Shown in pieces: positions 17,308 through 25,592 of a DNA stretch of 64,000 nt. Position 1 is the stretch's first letter. The number at the start of each line of letters is the position of its first letter. Source of the DNA: Streptomyces sp. R302. Lineage in GTDB: Bacteria > Actinomycetota > Actinomycetes > Streptomycetales > Streptomycetaceae. The position numbers and the translations under genes are program-made. The stretch covers positions 62,001-126,000 of the forward strand of contig NZ_JABBGE010000007.1 in NCBI RefSeq assembly GCF_012927245.1, given 5' to 3'. The notes under the pieces were generated by a model. The model saw nothing but the letters and a program-made list of their open reading frames with translations, did not search any database and was not told the DNA's origin.

Positions 17308-18071
17308 AAGAGCCGATGAGCGCGCCGTTGAGGGATCCGTCCTTCGGCCGGTCCGTGGCACTGCTCCGGGCCTTCCTCCGTGAGCAGGACGACCCCCGCG
17401 CGGCGTACGAGCTGCTCGCCCGGGACGCCGCCGACCAGGTCGAACGGCTGGTGCCGCTGAAGGGCCGGGTCGTCGTGGACGTCGGCGGCGGGCGCGGGTA
17501 CTTCACCCGGGAGTTCCGTCGCAGGGGCGCGCACGGCTACCTGTTCGAGCCCGACCCGGCCGAGCTCGCGCCGGCCGGGTCCGAGGCGGCTGCGGCCGGC
17601 TCCGACGGCACGGTCGTCGTCGCGGACGGCTATCTCCTCCCGCTCGCCGACGGCGTGGCGGACGTGTGCTTCTCGTCGAACGTCCTGGAGCACGTGTGGG
17701 ATCCCGGCACCTTCCTCAGCGAGTTGGTGCGGGTGACCCGGCCCGGCGGTCTGATCTACGTCTCGTTCACCAACTGGCTCTCGCCGTGGGGCGGCCACGA
17801 GTGGGCGCCCTGGCACTACCTGGGCGCCGAGCGGGCGCGGGCGCGCTACGAGCGGCGTACCGGCCGGGCGGCCAAGCACCGGCTCGGCGAGAACCTGTTC
17901 GCGATCGGCGTCGGCCCCACCCTGCGTGATGTCAGGGGGCGGGACGACATCGAGATCGTCTCCGCGCGCTCGCGCTACTGGCCGGTGCTGCCCGCAGTCG
18001 TCACCCGGATTCCGGTGGTCCGCGAGGTCGCGACCTGGAACCTTCTCCTTCTTCTTCGGCGGTGTCCATGA
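17304..18071 (+). CDS. Class I SAM-dependent methyltransferase (operon copy 1)
   Basis: 255 residues from ATG 17304 (MKEPMSAPLRDPSFG); ATG 17316 is an alternative. Motif I is 'RVVVDVGGGRGYFTREFRRR', motif II/III 'LPLADGVADVCFSSNVLEHV', then VTRPGGLIYVSFTNWLSPWG. 'WGGHEWAPWHYLGAERARAR' and 'KHRLGENLFAIGVGPTLRDV' are typical of the actinobacterial methyltransferases found beside this GT4/AftD gene set (compare M. tuberculosis Rv0224c, from memory). Overlaps both neighbours by ATGA, so coupled. Probably methylates a sugar or lipid intermediate; the acceptor is unknown. Confidence 0.9.
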   Translation: MKEPMSAPLRDPSFGRSVALLRAFLREQDDPRAAYELLARDAADQVERLVPLKGRVVVDVGGGRGYFTREFRRRGAHGYLFEPDPAELAPAGSEAAAAGSDGTVVVADGYLLPLADGVADVCFSSNVLEHVWDPGTFLSELVRVTRPGGLIYVSFTNWLSPWGGHEWAPWHYLGAERARARYERRTGRAAKHRLGENLFAIGVGPTLRDVRGRDDIEIVSARSRYWPVLPAVVTRIPVVREVATWNLLLLLRRCP

Positions 18072-21000
18072 GCAGCCTCGTTCCTGTCCGCCCACCGGCC
18101 CCGCCCGGTTCCGGTTCCGGTCACGGGACCGGAACCGGGAGCGGGACCGAGACCGCCGTGCCGGGTCCTCGGCGCGCGTCCCGGCGGTGGCTGTTCGGCT
18201 TCTGGGCCGCCGTGTTCGCGGCCTTCCTGGCGGTCTCGCCCGGCCGGATGACGTTCGACACGAAGCTGGGCGTCGTCACCGATCCGTGGAAGTTCCTCGC
18301 GGATCTGGGCCGGTTGTGGCACGACCGGGCCGGTTTCGGAGGGATCGCCGACCAGTACGTCGGTTACGTGATCCCGATGCTGCCGTTCCACGCGGCGGCC
18401 GATCTGGTGCGGCTGCCGGTCTGGCTGGCGGAGCGGCTCTGGCTGTCGGTCGTGGTGACGACCGCGTTCTGGGGTGCCCTGCGGCTGGCCGAGCGGTTCG
18501 GCGTGGGCTCCTCGGCGTCGCGGGCGGTCGGCGCGGCCGTCTACGCGCTGTGGCCGACGTACACGATCGTCGTCGGCTCCACCTCGGCCGCCGCGCTGCC
18601 CGGTGCGCTGCTGCCGTGGGTGCTGCTGCCGCTGGCCCACCCGGGTACGAGCCCGCGGCTCGCCGCGGCCCGCTCGGCGCTGCTGATCCCGCTGATGGGC
18701 GGGGTGAACGCCGCCTCCACGCTGGCCTCGCTGCTGCCCGTGGGCCTGTATCTGCTGTCCCGTCCGCCCGGTCCGCGCAAGCGGGCGCTGATCGCCTGGT
18801 GGACGCCGGGCGTGATCCTCGCGACGGCGTGGTGGGTCGTGCCGCTGCTGCTCCTCGGGGTGTACGGCGAGAACTTCATGCCGTACGTGGAGACCTCCCG
18901 TACGACGACGGCGACCATGTCGGCGACCGAGGTGCTGCGCGGCGCGGGGAACTGGGTGGGCTACCTCCACTTCGGCGAGGCGTGGCTGCCCGCCGGCTGG
19001 ACGGTCGCCACCTCGGCCGTCGTGGTGGCCGGTTCGGTACTGGCCGCGGCGCTCGGTCTGGCGGGGCTCGCCCGCCGGGACCTGCCGGAGCGGCGGTGGC
19101 TGGTGCTGACCGTCTCCGTGACCGCGCTGATCACACTGGCCGGGTACGGGGGCGCGCTCGGCGGCCCCTTCCACGCGACGGTACGGGAGTGGCTGGACGG
19201 GCCGCTGGTGCCGTTCCGCAACATCTACAAGTTCCAGACCGGGATGGCGCTCGCGCTGGCCCTGGGGCTGGCGCATCTGCTGGCGGTGGCGGTGGCGCTC
19301 CCCCGGCAGGTGCCGGTGCGCGCCCGGCGGCTGGCGCCCGTCGTCGCCGCCGTGCTCGTCCTGCCGGGGCTGGCCTGGCCGTACCTCAACGGCACGATCC
19401 TCCAGCCGGGCGCGTTCCGGAAGCTGCCCGCGCACTGGGAGGCGACCGCGGACTGGCTGGCCGAGCACGCCCCCGAGGACCGCGCGCTCGTCGTCCCGGC
19501 GACCGCGCACGGCATCTACACCTGGGGGTCGCCGATCGACCAGCCCCTGGACGTCCTGGCCCGGTCCCCCTGGGCGCAGCGGGACTACGTGCCGTTCGGC
19601 ACGCCCGGAAACCGGCGCGTCCTGGACGCCGTGGAGCAGGCGCTGGCGTCCGGCGGCGAGGTGCCCGGCCTGGCCGCGTACCTCGCCCGGGCGGGCCTGT
19701 ACCACGTGGTCGTCCGCAACGACCTCGACCCGGACCAGGTCGGGCACGTGCCCACGGCGACGGTGAAGCGGAGCCTGGAGGCGTCCGGATACCGACGGGT
19801 GACCGGCTTCGGTCCGCTGCTGACCGACGGCCGGATCCCGGACGGCACGCCGTTGCAGGTCGAGGGGTTGTACCCGCGTCAGCGGGCGGTCGAGATCTAC
19901 GCGCCGCCGGCCGGCACCCCGCGCCCCGGACGGGTGCGCGTGTCGCCGGCGGCGGACACGGCGGTGGTCGGCGGCGGGCCCGAGTCCCTGCTGCCCCTGT
20001 CGGCGTCGGGTGCCGTGACCGGACGGCCGACGGTCCTGGCCGGTGACGCCCACCCGGGGGTGGAGGCTCCGGCTCTGTACGCGGCCGGCGACGGGCTGCG
20101 GCGGGCCGACACCCGGTTCGGTCTCGTCAACTCCGGAACGTCCCACACGTACACCGACGAGGAGCGCAACCCGGTGGAGGCGGTGCAGGACCCGGGCGCG
20201 GAGCCGCGTCAGATCCTGCCCACGTCCGGCGCCGCCCACCAGACCACGGCGGTGCTGCGCGGCGCGCGGTCCGTGACCGCGTCCTCGGTCGGCAACTGGC
20301 TGTTCCACCTGCCCCAGTACGACCCGGTCAACGCCTTCGACGGAGACCCGGACACCGCCTGGGCCGAGGGCTCGCCCGGAACGCCCCGCGGCGAGTGGCT
20401 GCGGATCGCCTTCGACACCCCGGCCGCGATCCCCGCGACGCTGGACCTGACGCCGCTGCCCAGCGGCGAGGTGCGTGCCGCGCCCACCGTGGTGAAGGTC
20501 GAGACGGACCGCGGGAGCGTGGTCAGTCCGCTGCGCCCGGACGGCAGCACCCAGCGGGTCGCCGCGCCGCAGGGCGAGGCGACCTGGCTGAAGCTGACGA
20601 TCCTCGACTCCCAGCAGGGCCGCCCGGGGCTCACCGGCGCCGGGTTCGCCGAGGTCGCGGTGCCGGGCCTGCAGGTGACCCGGATGCTGCGGCTGCCGGC
20701 CGACGCGCCGCAGGAGGTGGTGGCGGGCCCGGTGGCGTACACGCTGAACCGCGGCAGCGACCCCGGCGGTCTGTCCGCCGTGCCCGCCGAGGTGGGGCTT
20801 CACCGGCAGTTCACCGCCGCCAGGTCCGGCGACCACACCGTGCGGGCCACCGCCCTGCCGGTACCGGGCGAGGAACTCGACGACCTGCTGTTCACCCTCA
20901 CCGGGCGGCGTGAGCAGATCGTCGTGAGCGCGGACTCGACCGCGCGGCTCGGCACGAACCTGAGCCCGCGCAACCTCACCGACGGCGACCTGACCACGGC

Positions 21001-22309
21001 GTGGGTGGCCGGCGACCGGCCCTTGCTCCGGCTGTCCTGGCCGGAGAAGACGGCGGTCGGCGAGATCGTGCTCGCCTCCTCCGGCGGCCTCGCGACCCGC
21101 CCCGAGCAGCTGCGGATCAGCTCGCCGGAGGGTGCCGCGATCGCGTCCGTGGACGAGAACGGGGTGGCGCGGTTCGCCGCCATCACGACGGACCGGATGG
21201 ACATCGCCGTCTCCAGGGCCGCGCCGCTGACCCTGCACCATCCGGTCGCGGGCCGGCAGCTGCAGCTGCCGGTGGGGCTCAGCGAGCTGTACATCCCGGC
21301 CCTGGAGAAGTACCGGGCGCCGCAGCCCGACCCCGCGAAGCGGTTCACCCTGCCGTGCGGGAAGGGCCCGGTCGTCTCCGTCGACGGCCGGTTCCTGGAG
21401 ACGCGGGCCGAGGGCCGGATCCGGGACCTCACCGAGCGGCGTCCGATCGCCGTCTCCCTCTGCACCGAGGGCGGCAGGGTGTCCCTCGCCCGCGGCACCC
21501 ACACCGTCGAGGCCGGTGACACCGGTCCCCTCGCGGTCACCCGCGTCGACCTGACGAGCGGTGCGCCGAGGGCCGCCGCGACCGCGCCGCGCGAGGTGGA
21601 GGCCGTCTCCGGCGGCGGGGACCGGCGCACCGTGCGGATCGGCGCGGGCGAGGCCTCGTACCTCCAGCTCCACGAGAACCACAACGCGGGCTGGACGGCC
21701 GTGCTCGACGGGCGAAAGCTGGAGCCCCTGCGCGTCGACGGCTGGCAGCAGGCGTGGCTGGTCCCCGCGGGCGCGGGCGGGACGGTGACGCTGGTCTACG
21801 AGCCGTCCCGGCTGTACTCCGCCGGGCTGACCGTCGCCGCGGTGGCGCTGCTGGTGCTCGCCGGGCTCGCGCTGTCCGGCCGGCGCAGGAGGGACTCCGG
21901 AAACGGCGGAGGGAGCGGTTTCGACGCGGCGACGGAGCCGCCCGCGCCGGGGCTGCTGCTCGGGACGGTGGTCCTGACGCTCGTCGGCGTGGTGATCGCG
22001 GGGCCGGTGGCGGTGCTCGTCCCCGTGCTCGCGGTCCTCGCCTGGCTCCGTCCGGGGCTGCTCGCGCCGCTCGCCTTCGCGGCGATGACCGGCGCGGGGG
22101 TCACCGCCGTGACCGGTGGCGCGGCCGTCCTGGACGAGGGCGCGTACGGGCCCACGGCCCAACTCCTCGCCCTGACCGCTCTGTTCGCCGCGCTCGTGAC
22201 GGTACGCCGGGGGTACGGCTCCGGGACCGGCGCCCATCGCGCCGGGTCCGCCGCTCCACGCGCGGGATCGTACGGACCCGGGAAGCGGACCGGAGAGGAG
22301 AGGGACTGA
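18068..22309 (+). CDS. AftD-type alpha-(1->3)-arabinofuranosyltransferase family protein (DUF3367)
   Basis: 1413 residues, the large size typical of mycobacterial AftD. A GT-C membrane region spans residues about 40-470 with ten or so helices and an early acidic motif, 'GRMTFDTKLGVVTDPWKFLA', matching the conserved AftD/DUF3367 start (the catalytic Asp of GT-C enzymes lies in this loop). The long extracytoplasmic part carries two discoidin-like carbohydrate-binding domains ('FDGDPDTAWAEGSPG' near residue 757; 'NLTDGDLTTAWVAGDRPL' near 970). The last ~165 residues contain five to six more helices. Streptomyces is not known to make arabinogalactan, so donor and product must differ or be unknown. 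Start ATG 18068 overlaps the upstream stop. Confidence 0.9.
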   Translation: MSSLVPVRPPAPPGSGSGHGTGTGSGTETAVPGPRRASRRWLFGFWAAVFAAFLAVSPGRMTFDTKLGVVTDPWKFLADLGRLWHDRAGFGGIADQYVGYVIPMLPFHAAADLVRLPVWLAERLWLSVVVTTAFWGALRLAERFGVGSSASRAVGAAVYALWPTYTIVVGSTSAAALPGALLPWVLLPLAHPGTSPRLAAARSALLIPLMGGVNAASTLASLLPVGLYLLSRPPGPRKRALIAWWTPGVILATAWWVVPLLLLGVYGENFMPYVETSRTTTATMSATEVLRGAGNWVGYLHFGEAWLPAGWTVATSAVVVAGSVLAAALGLAGLARRDLPERRWLVLTVSVTALITLAGYGGALGGPFHATVREWLDGPLVPFRNIYKFQTGMALALALGLAHLLAVAVALPRQVPVRARRLAPVVAAVLVLPGLAWPYLNGTILQPGAFRKLPAHWEATADWLAEHAPEDRALVVPATAHGIYTWGSPIDQPLDVLARSPWAQRDYVPFGTPGNRRVLDAVEQALASGGEVPGLAAYLARAGLYHVVVRNDLDPDQVGHVPTATVKRSLEASGYRRVTGFGPLLTDGRIPDGTPLQVEGLYPRQRAVEIYAPPAGTPRPGRVRVSPAADTAVVGGGPESLLPLSASGAVTGRPTVLAGDAHPGVEAPALYAAGDGLRRADTRFGLVNSGTSHTYTDEERNPVEAVQDPGAEPRQILPTSGAAHQTTAVLRGARSVTASSVGNWLFHLPQYDPVNAFDGDPDTAWAEGSPGTPRGEWLRIAFDTPAAIPATLDLTPLPSGEVRAAPTVVKVETDRGSVVSPLRPDGSTQRVAAPQGEATWLKLTILDSQQGRPGLTGAGFAEVAVPGLQVTRMLRLPADAPQEVVAGPVAYTLNRGSDPGGLSAVPAEVGLHRQFTAARSGDHTVRATALPVPGEELDDLLFTLTGRREQIVVSADSTARLGTNLSPRNLTDGDLTTAWVAGDRPLLRLSWPEKTAVGEIVLASSGGLATRPEQLRISSPEGAAIASVDENGVARFAAITTDRMDIAVSRAAPLTLHHPVAGRQLQLPVGLSELYIPALEKYRAPQPDPAKRFTLPCGKGPVVSVDGRFLETRAEGRIRDLTERRPIAVSLCTEGGRVSLARGTHTVEAGDTGPLAVTRVDLTSGAPRAAATAPREVEAVSGGGDRRTVRIGAGEASYLQLHENHNAGWTAVLDGRKLEPLRVDGWQQAWLVPAGAGGTVTLVYEPSRLYSAGLTVAAVALLVLAGLALSGRRRRDSGNGGGSGFDAATEPPAPGLLLGTVVLTLVGVVIAGPVAVLVPVLAVLAWLRPGLLAPLAFAAMTGAGVTAVTGGAAVLDEGAYGPTAQLLALTALFAALVTVRRGYGSGTGAHRAGSAAPRAGSYGPGKRTGEERD

Positions 22310-23613
22310 TGGCCGCCGACCACCGGACGCGCCCCGCGGACCTGCCCGGGCGCGAGCCGCTCGCGCGGGTGCCGTTCACGGTCGCGGACGAGATCGCCCG
22401 GCACTGCGCCGACGCCCGCGAGCCGAACACGGTGCACATCGAGCTCCACCTGCCGGGTCGCGTGGTGCGGGACCGGCTGCGCGAGGCGTTCGGCAGGGCG
22501 CTGGCCCGGCACCCCCGGGTGCTGATGCGGGAACGGCCGCGCGGGCCGTTCGCCCGGCGCTACGAATGGGAGCTGACCGGCCGCGCCCGCGCGGACGTGG
22601 TGGTCTTCCCGCCGTGCGAGCCCGGCGCGCTCGCCCGGGCCCGGCACCGTTCCCTCACGGAGCCCCCGTCGCTGGCGGATCCTCCGCCGCTGCGTCTGGA
22701 GGTCGTCGAGGAGCCGGACAGGGAGGGCTGCGTGCTACTGCTCGTCCTGAACCACACGGCGCTCGACGGGCCCGCCGGTCTGCGGATCGTCGCGACGGCC
22801 GCCGAGCTGTACGGCGGACGGACCGCCCCGCCGGCCGCCCCGCCGGTCCGTCCCCCGGCCGCCGCCTCCCCCGGGCCGGGGGGCCGGGGGGCTCGGGTCG
22901 CCCGTGTCGCGGCCGGCAGCCCCGGGCCGGCTCCCGGCAACGCGATGCTGGTCACCGAAGTGCCGGTGCCGCGCCGCCCGTCCGGCGCCGCGCACACCGT
23001 GAACGACCAGCTGTTGATCGCGACGGCCCTGACCGTCGCCGACTGGAACCGCCGCCAGGGCGCGCCCGAACGCCCCCTGCGCATCACGATGCCCGTCGAC
23101 GACCGCGGCCGGGGGCCCGCCATGCCGATCGGCAACGGCACCCGGCTCGTCGAGGTCGACTACGCCCCGGCCGAGGTCCGGCCGGGTGCCGACCTCGGCG
23201 CGCTGCTCCGGGCCACGGCCGCACGCACCCGCGTGCTCAAGGCCTCGGACCGCCCGCCCCTGGGGCGTGCCGCCGAGCTGCTCACCTCCCCGGTCGTCCC
23301 GGTCGCCGCCCGCGCGGTGCTGGCCCGGGGCGCGCGCCGGCTCGGGGCCCGGTGGATCTCCACCACGCTGCTCAGCAACCTCGGCCGGATCCCCTACCCG
23401 ATGGACTTCGGCGACGCGGGCCGGGCCTCCGCCGTGTGGGTGTCGGCGCCTGCCGCCATGCCGCGCGGCCTGACCTTCACGACCGCCTCGACCGGCGGCC
23501 GGCTGCACCTGGCGGTGCGGTGGTCCCGGGCCCTCCTGGGGGACGAGGACGGCCGCCGGATCGCCGAGACCTTCGCCGACCGGCTGGCCGCGACCGACAC
23601 GGAGGCACGGTGA
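22309..23613 (+). CDS. Condensation/WS-DGAT-like acyltransferase (HxxxDG)
   Basis: 434 residues from ATG 22309, which shares a base with the AftD stop (TGATG) and follows GGAGAGGAGAGGG. The catalytic HxxxDG motif is present as 'LNHTALDGPAGLRI' near residue 150. Further motifs are 'VNDQLLIATALTVADWNRRQ' and 'RITMPVDDRGRGPAMPIGNG', resembling the DFGWG-side half of condensation-domain acyltransferases such as PapA. It would move an acyl group from a thioester to a hydroxyl. In this operon the likely acceptor is the glycan or lipid made by the GT4/AftD enzymes (inference). Confidence 0.82.
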   Translation: MAADHRTRPADLPGREPLARVPFTVADEIARHCADAREPNTVHIELHLPGRVVRDRLREAFGRALARHPRVLMRERPRGPFARRYEWELTGRARADVVVFPPCEPGALARARHRSLTEPPSLADPPPLRLEVVEEPDREGCVLLLVLNHTALDGPAGLRIVATAAELYGGRTAPPAAPPVRPPAAASPGPGGRGARVARVAAGSPGPAPGNAMLVTEVPVPRRPSGAAHTVNDQLLIATALTVADWNRRQGAPERPLRITMPVDDRGRGPAMPIGNGTRLVEVDYAPAEVRPGADLGALLRATAARTRVLKASDRPPLGRAAELLTSPVVPVAARAVLARGARRLGARWISTTLLSNLGRIPYPMDFGDAGRASAVWVSAPAAMPRGLTFTTASTGGRLHLAVRWSRALLGDEDGRRIAETFADRLAATDTEAR

Positions 23614-24353
23614 ACGTGGAACAGCCGGAAGCCCCCGGCGTCGGCACCTCGGCCGGGCTGCGCGACTTCTACGAGAATCCGGCCGTGCCCGTCGCGTCCG
23701 GCGACGCCCGGAGCCGGCGTCAGGCGCGGCTGCTGGCCGGGGTGCTCGACCGGCCCGGGGCGCTGGTGCTCGACGTCGGCTGCGGCGACGGCACCGCGGC
23801 GGCGACGGCGGGGCCGGTCCTCGCCGGGCACCGGATCGTCGGCGTCGACTGGTCGCAGGACGCGTTGCGCCGTGCCCGGCCGCGGATGAGCGCCGTCGTC
23901 CGGGGCGAACTGGACGACGGGGGGCTGCCGTTCGCGGACGGCTGCGCGGACGCGGTGCTGTTCAGCGAGGTCGTCGAGCACCTGGTCGACCCGGACGGCG
24001 CCCTGGACGAGTTGCGGCGCGTGCTGCGCCCGGGCGGCCACCTGATGCTCTCCACGCCCAACCTCGCCGCCTGGTACAACCGGGCGATGCTGCTGGCCGG
24101 CCGGCAGCCGGTGTTCTCGGAGGTGAGCCTGCGCGGCATCCACGGCCGACCCGGCACCGAAGTCGTCGGTCACCTGCGGCTGTTCACGGCGCGGGCGCTC
24201 CGCTCGTTCCTGACGTCGGCCGGGTTCGAGGACGTCCGGATCTCCGGTGCGCCGTTCCACGGCGTCCCGCGCGGGCTGCGCCTCGTCGACCGCGCGGCGT
24301 GCGCGGTGCCGTCCGCGGCGTCCATCCTGCTGGCGCACGCCCGGCGGAGGTGA
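23610..24353 (+). CDS. Class I SAM-dependent methyltransferase (operon copy 2)
   Basis: 247 residues from GTG 23610 (MNVEQPEAPGVGTSAGLRDF), overlapping the acyltransferase stop as GTGA. Motif I 'ALVLDVGCGDGTAAATAGPV', acidic loop 'RIVGVDWSQDALRRAR', 'LPFADGCADAVLFSEVVEHL' and 'LRRVLRPGGHLMLSTPNLAA' are all intact. It is not a close duplicate of the first methyltransferase. The 'FYENP' N-terminus and C-terminal 'FLTSAGFEDVRISGAPFHGV' resemble ubiE/sugar O-methyltransferases. Confidence 0.9.
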   Translation: MNVEQPEAPGVGTSAGLRDFYENPAVPVASGDARSRRQARLLAGVLDRPGALVLDVGCGDGTAAATAGPVLAGHRIVGVDWSQDALRRARPRMSAVVRGELDDGGLPFADGCADAVLFSEVVEHLVDPDGALDELRRVLRPGGHLMLSTPNLAAWYNRAMLLAGRQPVFSEVSLRGIHGRPGTEVVGHLRLFTARALRSFLTSAGFEDVRISGAPFHGVPRGLRLVDRAACAVPSAASILLAHARRR

Positions 24354-25432
24354 CCGTGTGGTGGGGGGTGGCGGCGGCGTTGACGGCCAACGTGCTGTAC
24401 AGCGTCGGCTTCGTCCTGGAGAAGCGGGCGCTCGGCGCGCTGCCCGCGCTCTCGGCGGGACGGCCGGTGCGCGCCGTCGCCGCGCTGCTCACCAGCCCGC
24501 TGTGGACGGCGGGCGCGCTGACGCTGGCCGCCGGGTTCGCCGCGCAGCTGTTCGTGTACCGGGCGCTGCCGATCGCCGCGGCCCAGGGCATCTTCGTCTC
24601 GGGTCTGGTCCTGCTGCTCCTGCTGTCGTCGTCGGTCCTGGGCGAGCGTCCGTCGGGCCGCGAGCGGCAGGCGGTGGGCGCGGTGCTTGTGGCGCTGCTG
24701 ATGGTCGTGGCGTCGGTGCGCGAGGACGACGAGGTCGCGAGCGGGGGCCCGCCCTGGGGCGTGGCGCTCCTGGTGTCCGTACCGGCGCTCGTGGCCGGCG
24801 TGGGCCTGTTCGGGCAGGTGGAGCGGCGGGCGCGCCGCCGTCACCGGGTGCCGACCAACGGCATCGGGTACGGCGTCGCCGTGGGACTCCTGTACGGCGT
24901 CAGCTCGCTCGCCGTCAAGGGCGTCTCGGGGCGGCTCTCCGTCGCGGGCGTGCCCGAGGCGGCGAGGGCGCTGCTCGGTTCGCCGTACCCGTACCTGCTC
25001 CTGTTCACCGCCGGTGCCGGGCTCGTCATGTCCCAGACGGCGCTCCAGCGTTGCCGTGCCACGTTGATCGTGCCCGTGTGCACCACGGTGACGTGCCTGT
25101 TCACCGCCGTGGTGGGGACGTTGGCCTTCGGGGAACGGCTGCCGGACGATCCGCTCCTGCTCTGCCTGCGCACCGCGGGTACGGCCCTGGCCCTGGCCGT
25201 CCTGCTCCTCCTGCCCCGCCACGACCCGCCACCCGCCCGGGCGCCGGGTCCCCCGATTCCCGACCCGCGCCGCCGAGGGCGGCACCGTCACTCACAGAAC
25301 AGCGAGGACCCGCATGTCTCCCGCCCCGTCCCGCCCGTCCCCGGCGCTCGACGACACGCTGCTCCGCATCCTGGCCTGCCCCCTCGACAAGGGCCCGCTC
25401 ACGCCGACGGCCGACCGGGACGCGCTCTATAA
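24350..25432 (+). CDS. EamA/DMT-like integral membrane protein
   Basis: 360 residues from GTG 24350 (GTGA overlap with the upstream stop). Nine to ten hydrophobic helices in two halves: 'TANVLYSVGFVLEKRALGAL' with 'AAAQGIFVSGLVLLLLLSSS' first, then 'GIGYGVAVGLLYGVSSLAVK' and 'MSQTALQRCRATLIVPVCTT'. The QxALxxxxAxxxxP pattern is typical of actinobacterial DMT-family permeases often annotated as hypothetical. The C-terminal ~40 residues overlap the next gene in another frame by 119 bp and look non-natural (GARRHAAPHPGLPPRQGPA), so the true stop may have been lost by an indel. A flippase or exporter role for the pathway is possible. Confidence 0.83.
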   Translation: MTVWWGVAAALTANVLYSVGFVLEKRALGALPALSAGRPVRAVAALLTSPLWTAGALTLAAGFAAQLFVYRALPIAAAQGIFVSGLVLLLLLSSSVLGERPSGRERQAVGAVLVALLMVVASVREDDEVASGGPPWGVALLVSVPALVAGVGLFGQVERRARRRHRVPTNGIGYGVAVGLLYGVSSLAVKGVSGRLSVAGVPEAARALLGSPYPYLLLFTAGAGLVMSQTALQRCRATLIVPVCTTVTCLFTAVVGTLAFGERLPDDPLLLCLRTAGTALALAVLLLLPRHDPPPARAPGPPIPDPRRRGRHRHSQNSEDPHVSRPVPPVPGARRHAAPHPGLPPRQGPAHADGRPGRAL

Positions 25433-25559
25433 CCCCCGGCTGCGGCTCCGCTACCCGATCGTGGACGGCATCCCCCAGCTCCTGCCGTCGTCCGGGGAGC
25501 GGGTGCCGGCCGAGGCGCACGAACGGTACGTGAAGGGCGTGGGCACCCCGGCCGGGTAG
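25314..25559 (+). CDS. Trm112-like small protein
   Basis: 81 residues. The Trm112/YcaR pattern 'LLRILACPLDKGPLTPTADR' then 'LRLRYPIVDGIPQLLPSSGE' is clear. Only one of the four zinc cysteines remains (ACPLDK), as in several bacterial zinc-free relatives. Trm112 proteins stabilise and activate SAM methyltransferases; with two methyltransferases in the same operon, one may be its client (inference). The start lies inside the 3' end of the membrane-protein ORF. Confidence 0.87.
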   Translation: MSPAPSRPSPALDDTLLRILACPLDKGPLTPTADRDALYNPRLRLRYPIVDGIPQLLPSSGERVPAEAHERYVKGVGTPAG

Positions 25560-25592
25560 CGCCGGCGGGAGCGGGGCCCGCGCGCCGGTCCG

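Noticed and set aside
17975..22237. 1420-codon open frame antisense to the AftD-type gene
   Set aside because: Arises from the high-GC codon pattern of the real gene; the product is Arg/Gly/His-rich with no domain, and the sense strand has full AftD features.
14784..25559. Reading the AftD operon as a secondary-metabolite cluster
   Set aside because: No polyketide, peptide or terpene synthase; gene content fits envelope glycan assembly.
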